17,156 nt of DNA from Chitinophagales bacterium (lineage in GTDB: Bacteria > Bacteroidota > Bacteroidia > Chitinophagales > UBA2359): contig JAHDDN010000072.1 in the NCBI GenBank assembly GCA_020629335.1, positions 1-17,156 on the forward strand, given 5' to 3'. A program made the translations under genes and the position numbers. The first letter of the stretch is position 1. Every line of letters begins with the position of its first letter. Positions 1 to 8,533 of this stretch are shown here, piece after piece. The notes below the pieces were generated by a model. That model was given only the letters and a program-made list of their open reading frames with translations. It was not told where the DNA came from and did no database searches.

Positions 1-159
1 AACTGATAAACTGATGAACTGATAAACTGATGAACTGATAAACTGATGAACTGATAAACTGATGAACTGATAAACTGATGAACTGATAAACTGATGAACT
101 GATAAACTGATGAACTGATAAACTGATGAACTGATAAACTGATGAACTGATGAACTGAA
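1..159. repeat. 8-bp/16-bp tandem repeat array, continuing beyond the window start
   Basis: Nineteen uninterrupted 8-bp units run from 1 to 152, followed by a partial unit. Units AACTGATA and AACTGATG alternate strictly, giving nine copies of a 16-bp unit through position 144, then one extra AACTGATG. There are no spacers, so it is not a CRISPR. On the + strand it is full of TGA stops. The complementary strand has no stop in any frame, but I see no convincing start there. The array begins at base 1, so its true length is unknown. Decayed relatives follow at 150-163 and 203-216, where ATGAACTGAATAAC is repeated exactly. Confidence 0.97.
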
Positions 160-240
160 TAACGGAAGGAAGCCCCAAATTAACTATGAACAATGAATAA
201 TTATGAACTGAATAACTGTGAAACTGGATAAACGGACGAA
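150..240. repeat. Decayed flank of the tandem array
   Basis: ATGAACTGAATAAC occurs at 150-163 and again at 203-216. AACGGAAGGAAG at 161-172 is echoed by AACGGACGAAG at 230-240. These look like an older, diverged duplication at the array edge. GGAAGCCCCAAAT at 166-178 also occurs at the end of the GC-rich element near 8246. The rest of 241-310 shows nothing I recognise. Confidence 0.55.
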
Positions 241-311
241 GTTTACATAACAGACTGAATAAAAGATAGATCATTAGTAATGAGTTGCTTGGGTAGTTTT
301 TCAGTTATTTT

Positions 312-343
312 ATTGTTTACTACTCATTTTATACTTATCTTTG
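312..343 (+). promoter_or_regulatory. Bacteroidota-type promoter for rplS
   Basis: TATCTTTG at 336-343 fits the Bacteroidota -7 consensus TAnnTTTG. ATTG at 312-315 lies 20 nt upstream, at the usual position of the -33 TTG element. This puts transcription start near 350 and leaves a leader of about 30 nt before the rplS ATG. No Shine-Dalgarno sequence is evident, which is normal in this phylum. Confidence 0.65.
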
Positions 344-381
344 CAAGAATTTTCGAGCGAAATATCTAAATTTATAATACA

Positions 382-747
382 ATGAACCCAGTAATTAAAT
401 ACGTGCACGAACAGCTAACTACGGAAAAAGAATTTCCTGAGTTTAAGGCTGGTGATAATGTTACCGTGCACTACCGTATCAAGGAAGGTTCGAAAGAAAG
501 AGTCCAGCCATTTAAAGGTAATGTGATTCAGATTAAAGGGGGTGCTAATACGCCTACTAGAACTTTCACGGTAAGAAAAATGTCCAATGGTATTGGAGTG
601 GAGCGTATATTTCCAATTAATTCTCCAAACATCGAGAAAATCGAAGTTAATAAGAGAGGTAAGGTAAGACGTGCTCGTTTGTACTACTTACGTAACTTAA
701 CTGGTAAGAAGGCTCGTATTAAGGAGAAAAGATTCATCAAAAAATAA
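382..747 (+). CDS. rplS: 50S ribosomal protein L19
   Basis: The 121-residue product is a full-length bacterial L19, a large-subunit protein at the 30S-50S interface near bridges to 16S rRNA. Family features are visible: a basic body with the [16 protein letters not shown] strand pair (about residues 21-36), the core [10 protein letters not shown], then [22 protein letters not shown] and the [21 protein letters not shown] tail, which is nearly diagnostic of L19. The ATG at 382 gives the expected N-terminus. It appears monocistronic here, with its own promoter and an immediate terminator. It converges with lon. Identification is secure from the protein itself. Confidence 0.98.
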   Translation: MNPVIKYVHEQLTTEKEFPEFKAGDNVTVHYRIKEGSKERVQPFKGNVIQIKGGANTPTRTFTVRKMSNGIGVERIFPINSPNIEKIEVNKRGKVRRARLYYLRNLTGKKARIKEKRFIKK

Positions 748-772
748 GATGTTCTTACTCGAAATAAAGTAT

Positions 773-812
773 AAAAAAAGGGCTTGATTCTAATGAATCA
801 AGCCTTTTTTTT
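773..812. terminator. Bidirectional intrinsic terminator between rplS and lon
   Basis: A perfect 10-bp stem GGCTTGATTC (781-790) / GAATCAAGCC (795-804) has a 4-nt TAAT loop. It is followed by eight T (805-812) and preceded by seven A (773-779). The A tract becomes a T tract on the other strand, so one hairpin can end both rplS (+) and lon (-), which converge on it. Confidence 0.93.
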
Positions 813-891
813 GTTATGAAAGGAGTGAATGTTGCGGTTTGTTGTTATAAAAATGTGGACGTTGCAGTGCAAGGTCCGTACGGTACATTTT

Positions 892-3294
892 TTATTTCAT
901 TAGGGCTAATGCTAGCACTTCTTTCATTTCTTGGACGTAGTGAATTTTTAGGCCCTTGATATGAACTGGATTAATTTCACCTACATCTTTACGATTGGCT
1001 TCACATAGGATGACTTCTTTTATGCCTGCTCTTTTAGCGGCTAAAATCTTTTCTTTGATGCCTCCTACTGGCAAGACTTTTCCTCTTAGGGTGATTTCTC
1101 CTGTCATGGCTAAGAAGGGCTTTACTTTACGCTGACTTAAGGTAGAACATAAGGCAGTTAACATCGTTACTCCTGCTGAAGGGCCATCTTTGGGAATCGC
1201 TCCTTCAGGGACGTGAATGTGGATATTGGTTTTTTCAAACACTTCTGGATCAATGCCTAAGTCTGCTGCATTGGATTGAATATAGCTTAGAGCGGTAGTC
1301 GCAGATTCTTTCATCACATCGCCTAAGTTACCTGTTAGGGTCAGTTTGCCTTTTCCTTTGCTGGTTAGGGCTTCAATGAATAAGATGTCTCCTCCTACTA
1401 TGGTCCAAGCTAAGCCTACTGCTACACCAGGTGGATTTTGTACTTGATAGATTTCTTTGTCGTATTTTCTGACGCCCAAGATATCCTTGATGCTCTCTTC
1501 TTTGACCGCTTTATCATACTCCTCCTCCATGGCTACGGACTTTGCTATACGGCGCATGACAGAGGCTAACTGACGTTCTAAATCCCTAACGCCTGACTCT
1601 TTGGTGTAATCATTGATGATCTTGGCAATGGCTTTCTTATCTAGCTTGATATCTGCTGCTTTTAAGCCATGATTTAGTCGCTGTCTTGGGATTAAGTGCT
1701 TTTGAGCAATTTTGATTTTTTCTTCTAATGAGTAACCGCTGATATGGATAATTTCCATACGATCTCTCAAGGCTGGCTGTATAGTTGATAAGCTATTAGC
1801 AGTGGCAATAAATAGGACTTTTGATAGATCATACTCTACTTCTAAGTAGTTATCGTGAAAAGCGCTATTTTGTTCTGGGTCTAAGACTTCTAATAGAGCT
1901 GAAGATGGATCTCCTCTAAAGTTATTACCGACTTTGTCTATTTCATCTAAGATAAAGACGGGATTAGAGGTTTGCGCTTTTTTGATCGACTGTATGATAC
2001 GACCAGGCATAGAACCTATATAGGTTTTTCTATGGCCTCTGATTTCTGATTCATCTTGTAAGCCTCCTAAGGACATACGGATGAATTTTCGGTCTAAGGA
2101 TCGGGCGATAGATTTCCCTAAGCTGGTTTTTCCTACACCAGGAGGGCCAACAAAGCATAGAATAGGAGATTTCAGGTCTCCTTTTAATTTGAGTACCGCT
2201 AAATACTCCAGTATACGCTTCTTGACTTTTTCTAGACCATAGTGGTCTTTGTCTAAGACTTTAGCCGATTTTACTAAATCGAAGGAATCTTCTGAGTAGA
2301 TATGCCAAGGTAAATCCAGTAGTAATTCGATGTAATTCATCAAAACGGAATACTCTGCTACGGCAGGATTCATTCGTTTCAATTTATTTAATTCCTTTTC
2401 GAAACGTTTTTTAACTTCTACTGGCCATTTTTTATCTTTTGCTCTGGTCTTGAAGGTGTCTATTTCTTGTTCATAGCTTTCATCACCTAGCTCTTCTTGG
2501 ATTGTTTTGAGCTGTTGGTGAAGGAAGTAATCTCTTTGTTGTTTTTCGATATCGGTCTTTACCTTATTTTGAATTTGATCTTTGAGTTCTAATAGTTGGA
2601 ACTCCGTATTCATAAAGGATAGGATGAGCTTGGCTTTGGCCTTCAAATCTCCAATTTCAAGTATGCGTTGTTTGTCTTTGACGCTTACATTTAGATTGGT
2701 TGAGATAAAATGGATCAAGAAGGAAGGCTTCACGATATTTCGTAAAAAGATATTGGCTTCATTAGGGATATTCGGAGAGAGCTTGATGATTTGCCCTGCT
2801 AAATCCTTAATGGACGAGATGAGTGCTTGAAACTCTTTATCATCATATATGGTGTCGCGTAATAGTTCTACATTCGCACTGATAAATGGCTCTTCAGTCT
2901 GAAGGCTTAACATTTGGCATCTTTGCTTACCTTGCAGGATAACGGTATTCGTTCCGTCGGGCATTTTAAGCATTTTGATGATTTGAGCGAGGGTTCCTAC
3001 TTTATGTAGGTTTTTTTTCTTTGGTTCTTCTACTTGAGGCTCTATTTGAGCAAAAACGGCGATCATTTTATTATTAGCAAAAGCTTTTCGTACCGCTTTG
3101 ATAGATTTCTCCCTACCAACCGTTATTGGGATAGCAGAACTTGGGAATAATACAGTATGTCTAAGAGGTAAAATTGGCACTGGATTTTCTAGTTCCCCCT
3201 CTATAACAAAATCATCCTCCTCAAAAGACATCAAGGGGAGTAAATCCATTTCATCATCATTTAAAATTGAGAAATCATATAATTCATCGAACAT
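892..3294 (-). CDS. lon: ATP-dependent endopeptidase La (Lon)
   Basis: Cytoplasmic AAA+ serine protease that unfolds and degrades damaged and short-lived regulatory proteins. From the ATG at 3294 the product is 800 aa, the usual size. The order is an acidic N-terminal tail, the LON substrate-binding domain (about 38-245), a coiled-coil linker, an AAA+ module with Walker [10 protein letters not shown] (K389) and Walker B FILDEID (D450, E451), then the S16 protease domain with catalytic S706 in DGPSAG and K749 in GGIKEK. The spacings between Walker A Lys, Walker B Asp and catalytic Ser match E. coli Lon. An in-frame TTG at 3345 would add 17 residues, but that TTG is part of a TAATTTTG -7 box (3343-3350), so the ATG at 3294 is preferred. 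It ends at the terminator shared with rplS. Confidence 0.97.
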   Translation of the reverse strand: MFDELYDFSILNDDEMDLLPLMSFEEDDFVIEGELENPVPILPLRHTVLFPSSAIPITVGREKSIKAVRKAFANNKMIAVFAQIEPQVEEPKKKNLHKVGTLAQIIKMLKMPDGTNTVILQGKQRCQMLSLQTEEPFISANVELLRDTIYDDKEFQALISSIKDLAGQIIKLSPNIPNEANIFLRNIVKPSFLIHFISTNLNVSVKDKQRILEIGDLKAKAKLILSFMNTEFQLLELKDQIQNKVKTDIEKQQRDYFLHQQLKTIQEELGDESYEQEIDTFKTRAKDKKWPVEVKKRFEKELNKLKRMNPAVAEYSVLMNYIELLLDLPWHIYSEDSFDLVKSAKVLDKDHYGLEKVKKRILEYLAVLKLKGDLKSPILCFVGPPGVGKTSLGKSIARSLDRKFIRMSLGGLQDESEIRGHRKTYIGSMPGRIIQSIKKAQTSNPVFILDEIDKVGNNFRGDPSSALLEVLDPEQNSAFHDNYLEVEYDLSKVLFIATANSLSTIQPALRDRMEIIHISGYSLEEKIKIAQKHLIPRQRLNHGLKAADIKLDKKAIAKIINDYTKESGVRDLERQLASVMRRIAKSVAMEEEYDKAVKEESIKDILGVRKYDKEIYQVQNPPGVAVGLAWTIVGGDILFIEALTSKGKGKLTLTGNLGDVMKESATTALSYIQSNAADLGIDPEVFEKTNIHIHVPEGAIPKDGPSAGVTMLTALCSTLSQRKVKPFLAMTGEITLRGKVLPVGGIKEKILAAKRAGIKEVILCEANRKDVGEINPVHIKGLKIHYVQEMKEVLALALMK

Positions 3295-3342
3295 ATAGGC
3301 TTTTTTATAGGCAAAATGGGAAGTGCTGTAAACAATAAGGTG

Positions 3343-3350
3343 CAAAATTA
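3343..3350 (-). promoter_or_regulatory. Probable -7 box of the lon promoter
   Basis: On the minus strand this reads TAATTTTG, a full match to TAnnTTTG, 48 nt upstream of the preferred lon ATG. I see no well-spaced -33 TTG: the nearest candidates are 10 and 27 nt away. It overlaps the alternative TTG start codon and argues against that start. Confidence 0.5.
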
Positions 3351-3455
3351 AGTAAATTTACAATAGTTTATAACGTACAAAGAAGCTTTTGGTTGATAAT
3401 ATAGATTAAATATTCCTTTTTTCATGGTGTTTGTCTATAATAGTCTATAAATGAA

Positions 3456-3484
3456 GAAAGGGAGAAGCCAAGCCTCCCCCTTTC
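3456..3484 (-). terminator. Hairpin terminator downstream of the 1313-aa protease gene
   Basis: GAAAGGGAG (3456-3464) pairs with CTCCCCCTTTC (3474-3484), with one or two bulged G/C and a 9-nt loop. Read on the minus strand it lies about 25 nt after the protease stop and is followed by a broken T-rich stretch. It resembles the terminator at 8311-8342 after the paralogous gene, sharing AAAGGGAG and a C5T3 arm. Confidence 0.6.
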
Positions 3485-3508
3485 ATTGTTCCATATAATT
3501 TTGTAAAA

Positions 3509-6500
3509 TTACTTATGACTAATCATTAATTTCGCTTTAAGTTGAGTATTTTCTGTCTGTACACTTAAGCAGTATAATCCTTCTGGGAGTGATTGAACAT
3601 CCAAGTTAAGATTGTTATATCCTTCACTTATCAGCACTTTTTCAGAAGAAATAAGCTGTCCATTAATATTGTAAATTGAGATCCATCCCAGCTCCTTTTT
3701 TGTCTCCATAAAGGTCATATTTGCTATATTATGAGCAGGGTTAGGATAAATCACTAGCTGTTCTAGTTCTTTGGTATTCATAATATTGGAATCATTAGTT
3801 TTGCCTGATCCAATGATTGCATTATAATCTTCTACTTCTCCATTTATGATCGGGCCACAAGCAAGCGGTTCAGCATCTGTTTGCATCGCTACTCTTAGGA
3901 GAGTGGTAATGGATGCTACTTCTGGAATGGTCACTTGTGTTACGAGTGATCCAGTAGATTGGTGTAATGAATCTAATAGGACTTCTGATTCTGTCATTAT
4001 ATAATCACCATCATAGTCTATCCATACTTTCCAGTATTGGTCTTGAGTGGTACCTCCAGCTTGAAGTGTTATATTATAAACTCCTCCTTGTACAAGCTGT
4101 ACTTCTTCAATGCTTGATAAATAGCCATCATTATCTTCATTTGTATTGTATAAGCCACCTAAACCAAAGACCTGTATATAGGGCTCCCCTTCTTCAGCCG
4201 TGTCAATCGTACAAAGGTCTTCATCTAAACAATCTGGTGTATAAGTGATACTTTGAACTTCTTGATAAATGACTTCTTCTTGATTGCCATAACAAATCGC
4301 TTCAAACTCAAAAAGATATTCTAAACAAGGATAAGTTATTACTATGTCTGTGAGTGTTTCAATTGGTTTAATACCTTCCCATGTAGCATTTCCTACTGGC
4401 TTATATTTAACCGTCCCTTCATCTAGCTCTAATCCATCAAAAAGAAACAGTATTAAAGGATTATTATTTGTCTCCATGATTGGTTCAGGGAAATTACAAG
4501 GATTTGCTAAAACAGGACAAGTATTAATCACTTGAGTATCACTATAACTCACTTGCCCATTCAAGCAATAAGTAAGTATTCGGACTTCGTACTCCCCACA
4601 TTGAGGTACCCACAATTGCATATAGGATAGTTCTCCTGTAGAGGTTTCATTTTCATCCCACCCCTCTTCTGGATCATCATAAGTATTCGCTTTTCTCAGT
4701 TGCACATCAAAATAGAAGGCATCAGGGCCTGTCCACTCAACACTAAACATTTGGCTACCAATCAATCCTAACTCAAAATCAGCTGGCAAACAGTTTCCAG
4801 TAGTAGTAAATGAAAATGACTCACTGGTTTCTCCTAGATAAGCTCCACAAACAGCTACAATTTCTACATTGTATAAAGTATTAGGATTTAAGTTGGTCAA
4901 ATAGGCAGTATGAGTAGAGCTAATTCCATTAAATACCCCATCTATAAAGATATAATAAAGCGAGGCTCCGATTACTTCTTCGTATGTTAAGGTTGCGCTA
5001 TTTGATTCTATGTTAGTAAAATAAGCTGAATTCGGTGCTTCGCATCCAATGCTTTGTGTTGATTGGGTAATAGAAATTGAGTTAGTGCTACTTGCTCCCC
5101 CATTACATATTGCGGCCAGCTCAATAATATATTCGGTATTTGGATCTAAGTTTTCAAAGGTATAATGTGCCAAAGTAGTTTCAAAGCTTGATACTTCATT
5201 AGTTGCTGTATTTAGCAAAGATAGCATATGAAGTGGATGTTGATTATATGGAAATTCAATTTGGATATAATCTACTCCTGCGTCTATCACCCAAATTTCT
5301 TCAGGAGCCAGACAGCTTACTACAATATTCGAGCTAGCATACTCCACCTCTCCATTGGCGCAAACTCCTCCTACCTTTACCTCATAGTCTTCATTCAAGA
5401 GATTAGTAAGCGTATAATTATTTTGCTGTATTGTATCATATATGACCCAAGCGGTCTCTCCTTCGGTTGCTAATTTAGCTTTAATGATAAATTCCTCATG
5501 ATCGATATTTTCCCAACTTAGATCCACCTCTCCATTTTCTTGAACATCTGCCATTAAATTAGTTGGTGCTTGACATATATCTATTTCTGAAGAAGAATAA
5601 ATTCTTAGATTATCAATATAGATATTGTTGCTACTTCCATTAATATTTGTAAATGTGATATAGACAATACCTGAAAGATCGTTCTTGACACGATCCAATG
5701 AAATCTGGACTGTCTTCCAATGTTCACAGGATGTAGGAGTAAAATAATCATTACTATATCCATCTAAGGTCACTTGAGATTCATAATCAGGTGTATATAA
5801 TGCATGAGTTGCATCCCCCTCACATGCTGGACGCAAGGAAACTTCCAATGGGTCATATTTTGTCAAGAATCGACCAATATAAGCCATATCAAATTGCAAG
5901 TATAGAGAGTCTCCAAAAGCATCTAAATTCATTTTTAGCGTAAACTCATCTCTGGTGCAGTCATTATTGTATTTAAAATTCTGCAACATAATGGCTTTAT
6001 TTCCATTATCTGAGCAGCCTGTTATATCGCTTGTTTCCCATCCATATCGATTATCTGGATTCTCCACATAAAAATCTAGAGGGAAGCCATTTTCCATGTC
6101 TTGATAAAATTCTGATAGAATGGTTTTGCTGAAATAAGTCGTTTTACGTAGTATATCATTATCAGTATCTTCATCGCTTGTTCCATTTGGGTTCTTTAAT
6201 TCGACATAAAATTCTTGTTCTCCTTCAGCTAAGCTAAATTCATCCAAATAAACTGTTTGAACACTCCCACTTGCTAAGTTGCCGTTCCAAAGCATCATTT
6301 CTGATAAGTTATCGATATTGGTTCCATACCATATTTCTAAAGAATATAGATTATTTTCACCTGCATTTGCGATTTCTATAACAGGTTCCACACTTGAGTC
6401 ACAGGCATAAGCAAGTGGCTCCATTATTTTACAAATAGAAGCATCATTGGCTACCAGTTCTTCACATCCTGATGAAAGGAGTAGACTTGGTCTAATGGCT

Positions 6501-7450
6501 ATCAAATTATCCCACATACGGTTATTTTGATCTATGGAGAATCTGCTTAAACATTTATGTTCGCCATTGTTCATAAAATCGTTAGGTTCATAATAATTAC
6601 CATAGCAGTCCAGATATTCTCCATTCTCTAATTTAGCGCATGTAATTCCTTTAATGGTATTGGGAGGTCGATCACAAATTTGATCCCCATATATATGGCA
6701 ATCAGTTTCTTGACAATCACCTTGATAGGTATGCTTTAGGCCTAGGTAATGACCTACTTCATGAGTTAGGATATTAGGCCCTCCTTCTGTACTTACATGT
6801 TCTGCTTCGATTACGATTCCATCATTAGGTCGGCCATGCGAATCAGGCGGGTATGCATAGGCCCAAGAGCCAGGGTCCCCTAAATAATAAATATTGTCTA
6901 CAATCCATATATTCAGGTAGTAATTAGCATCCCAGTTACCAGTAAATTCTTTCATATCGAAATCCTGTGTTTGATCTGGGTCTTGATCAATATCAGCGTA
7001 TACATTTGATTCATATCGTATAATACTATTGGCTGGTAAGCCTTCTATATCTTTTGTTGCTAAGCATAATTCTATGCCGGTATCTAAATTGTTTGTTTCA
7101 TCTAATTCTCCTGCTAGAGAATTATTAGCGAGTTGAATCCATTCTTGGATGGCTTCATCTGAGACATAGGTACCTTGGTTGTAAGGATTAGTTATTACAT
7201 GTACTACAACAGATAGTGTAATATCTGTTTGGTAGAATTCTGCAAACTCTATTGCGTTTGCAAGTGGATCATTTGTGATATTAAATGAATTCACATAATC
7301 AGTTACGGCTTCGCCACTGACACATTCGTGATCAAAGGCGCATTGTTCGGGTTCTTCACTTTGTGCATGAAGAGGTAATGTAAGTTTAAGTAGGGCAAGC
7401 AGAGATAAAAAAATAAATTGTGTTTTTAGATCATTCAATCTTTTAAACAT
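3509..7450 (-). CDS. Secreted M43-type metalloprotease, multidomain, T9SS cargo (1313 aa)
   Basis: Predicted zinc endopeptidase exported by Sec and then T9SS to the cell surface or medium. From the ATG at 7450: signal peptide 1-29 (basic start, hydrophobic core, LHA cleavage site); short pro-segment with CX5C (C37, C43); catalytic domain to about 335 with HEVGHYLGLKH (zinc ligands H230, H234, H240; general base E231) and a Met-turn DFMNNG followed by a RM-ended helix, as in pappalysin/cytophagalysin M43; a CARDB-like Ig segment (about 335-445); a jelly-roll, MAM/choice-of-anchor-like module (about 448-625); about five Cys-bounded fibronectin III modules (626-1110); a GEVED domain with an acidic WKVWIDYDGD loop; and a sorting domain starting at YPNPA (about 1230-1313). 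An in-frame TTG three codons upstream is less likely as a start. It is paralogous to the gene at 8534-13723. Substrate unknown. Confidence 0.93.
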   Translation of the reverse strand: MFKRLNDLKTQFIFLSLLALLKLTLPLHAQSEEPEQCAFDHECVSGEAVTDYVNSFNITNDPLANAIEFAEFYQTDITLSVVVHVITNPYNQGTYVSDEAIQEWIQLANNSLAGELDETNNLDTGIELCLATKDIEGLPANSIIRYESNVYADIDQDPDQTQDFDMKEFTGNWDANYYLNIWIVDNIYYLGDPGSWAYAYPPDSHGRPNDGIVIEAEHVSTEGGPNILTHEVGHYLGLKHTYQGDCQETDCHIYGDQICDRPPNTIKGITCAKLENGEYLDCYGNYYEPNDFMNNGEHKCLSRFSIDQNNRMWDNLIAIRPSLLLSSGCEELVANDASICKIMEPLAYACDSSVEPVIEIANAGENNLYSLEIWYGTNIDNLSEMMLWNGNLASGSVQTVYLDEFSLAEGEQEFYVELKNPNGTSDEDTDNDILRKTTYFSKTILSEFYQDMENGFPLDFYVENPDNRYGWETSDITGCSDNGNKAIMLQNFKYNNDCTRDEFTLKMNLDAFGDSLYLQFDMAYIGRFLTKYDPLEVSLRPACEGDATHALYTPDYESQVTLDGYSNDYFTPTSCEHWKTVQISLDRVKNDLSGIVYITFTNINGSSNNIYIDNLRIYSSSEIDICQAPTNLMADVQENGEVDLSWENIDHEEFIIKAKLATEGETAWVIYDTIQQNNYTLTNLLNEDYEVKVGGVCANGEVEYASSNIVVSCLAPEEIWVIDAGVDYIQIEFPYNQHPLHMLSLLNTATNEVSSFETTLAHYTFENLDPNTEYIIELAAICNGGASSTNSISITQSTQSIGCEAPNSAYFTNIESNSATLTYEEVIGASLYYIFIDGVFNGISSTHTAYLTNLNPNTLYNVEIVAVCGAYLGETSESFSFTTTGNCLPADFELGLIGSQMFSVEWTGPDAFYFDVQLRKANTYDDPEEGWDENETSTGELSYMQLWVPQCGEYEVRILTYCLNGQVSYSDTQVINTCPVLANPCNFPEPIMETNNNPLILFLFDGLELDEGTVKYKPVGNATWEGIKPIETLTDIVITYPCLEYLFEFEAICYGNQEEVIYQEVQSITYTPDCLDEDLCTIDTAEEGEPYIQVFGLGGLYNTNEDNDGYLSSIEEVQLVQGGVYNITLQAGGTTQDQYWKVWIDYDGDYIMTESEVLLDSLHQSTGSLVTQVTIPEVASITTLLRVAMQTDAEPLACGPIINGEVEDYNAIIGSGKTNDSNIMNTKELEQLVIYPNPAHNIANMTFMETKKELGWISIYNINGQLISSEKVLISEGYNNLNLDVQSLPEGLYCLSVQTENTQLKAKLMISHK

Positions 7451-7553
7451 ACTTTTCAATTTTTAGGATGAAAGACCTCCCCCATTAATCCTCTGATTTA
7501 CAGAAGGAAATCTTGAAATAGATTATACTTGGGTGTATAGAAAGGATAAAAAA

Positions 7554-7561
7554 CAAATATA
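7554..7561 (-). promoter_or_regulatory. Possible -7 box for the 1313-aa protease gene
   Basis: The minus strand reads TATATTTG, an exact TAnnTTTG match, about 104 nt upstream of the protease ATG at 7450. No clear -33 TTG lies at the right distance, so this is only a candidate. Confidence 0.35.
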
Positions 7562-7609
7562 TACTGGGTGTAAAATATTCTTAATAGTGACTAATTTTCT
7601 TACTTAATA

Positions 7610-7682
7610 TTGCATAGTTCCTTTATAGGATAAATTTGTATGACATAGTAGTGTTTCAGTTCAGTGACTTATGAGCTGAACT
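7610..7682 (+). promoter_or_regulatory. Orphan promoter-like motif followed by a hairpin in the gene-free gap
   Basis: TTG at 7610-7612 and TAAATTTG at 7631-7638 are separated by 18 nt, fitting the Bacteroidota -33/-7 pattern on the + strand. Just downstream, AGTTCAG (7658-7664) and CTGAACT (7676-7682) form a perfect 7-bp stem with an 11-nt loop. No coding gene follows on this strand before 14991. It may start a non-coding transcript or be chance in AT-rich DNA. I see nothing else of note in 7683-7975. Confidence 0.25.
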
Positions 7683-7975
7683 ACTTATGGCTTCAAAAGT
7701 GCTTTGGCTAAGTAAAAATCGTTTATGAAATTTTTAAGAATAAATTTGGGTTTGGTGATCGAGCATTATAAAATATCATAATACATAGCATAAAATACTG
7801 TACCATATTAATCGAATAATTCCTTAATTGAATTTCCGTTTAATTTTTTTGCTGCTTATTTATGCCTTGTGTTTTTGAAATTGAATTTTAAAAAAATAAC
7901 AACAATGCATTTATGACTCATTTCTTTTTAATAACGGCATTAATTAGGTTAAAATAATTTTTTATTGATTTTTTA

Positions 7976-8246
7976 GGTGGGTCAATTGGAAGCTAAATTG
8001 CCAGTGCTTATTGGCTTAGGGATGGGAACGGTATGGGGCGTAAATGGGACAGCTTACGGAACTTAGGTGGACGTAGGCTGGCCCGAAGGGCAGACAAGTA
8101 CGCCTTAGTGGAGTAGATGGCACATAGCCCCATAATAGTGGACAGCCCGACCGAGTCCTTGATTGATTTGGTGATTTTTGGTTGATTGATTTGCTTTTTT
8201 AGAGGGGGGAACAATTGTGGAATACGAGGCGAGGGAAGCCCCAAAT
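7976..8246. repeat. GC-rich structured intergenic element (candidate multicopy repeat or RNA)
   Basis: This is a GC-rich island in an otherwise very AT-rich gap. TATGGGGC (8032-8039) pairs perfectly with GCCCCATA (8127-8134). Inside lies an extended hairpin: ACTTAGG (8061-8067) with CCTTAGT (8103-8109, one T-T mismatch), CGTA (8072-8075) with TACG (8099-8102), and GCCC (8081-8084) with GGGC (8088-8091) around a GAA loop. A 12-bp direct repeat TTGATTGATTTG occurs at 8159-8170 and 8182-8193. The element ends with GGAAGCCCCAAAT, also found at 166-178. A 78-codon minus-strand frame (8008-8244) is open but looks non-protein-like. I recall similar GC-rich intergenic repeats from Saprospira-type genomes, without firm support. 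Confidence 0.5.
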
Positions 8247-8310
8247 AATCATTTATGTATTTTGGCTCATGGATATCACAAGCGAGTGTTTTGGTAAGTT
8301 CTTAAAAATA

Positions 8311-8342
8311 AAAAAGGGAGTAGTATGAAACTACCCCCTTTT
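8311..8342 (-). terminator. Intrinsic terminator downstream of the 1729-aa protease gene
   Basis: The stem GTAGT (8320-8324) / ACTAC (8330-8334) has a 5-nt loop and extends across one mismatch into GGG/CCC and AAAA/TTTT. On the minus strand the right arm runs into a T-rich tract (TTTTTTATTTTT). It lies about 190 nt beyond the stop of the upstream minus-strand gene and resembles the hairpin at 3456-3484. On the + strand the T tract is only four bases. Confidence 0.65.
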
Positions 8343-8471
8343 AAGCGAGAAAAAACACAAGTGGTCTTAATTAAAGTCCTGTGACTTGATTAAGACGAAT
8401 AAAAAATAAATTCGTTATTTACCTTTCAGTCGTCATGGTTCGTTCTCGATGAATATGTTTAGGAAAACTAG

Positions 8472-8520
8472 AACAATAAATTGACGTTTTCTACTTGTAA
8501 AAATGCTTCAATTTATTGTT
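8472..8520 (-). terminator. Long AT-rich hairpin directly after the 1729-aa protease stop codon
   Basis: AACAATAAATTGA (8472-8484) and TCAATTTATTGTT (8508-8520) are a perfect 13-bp inverted repeat. A further TTTT/AAAA pairing lies inside. It begins 13 nt past the stop codon on the minus strand and is followed by CTAGTTTTCC. It could be a 3'-end stabilising hairpin or a first, weak terminator ahead of the one at 8311-8342. Confidence 0.5.
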
Positions 8521-8533
8521 TCAATATTCCTTA

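Noticed and set aside
1..159. Direct-repeat array as a CRISPR
   Set aside because: Units are 8 bp and contiguous, with no unique spacers and no cas genes nearby.
2582..3298. Plus-strand frames opposite lon, including those at 2582-2830 and 3098-3298
   Set aside because: They are reverse-strand shadows of a highly conserved coding sequence and have no features of their own.
8008..8244. 78-codon minus-strand frame as a protein gene
   Set aside because: It lies wholly within the GC-rich folded element, whose base composition alone keeps frames open. The peptide has no fold, no promoter and no neighbours that suggest a role.
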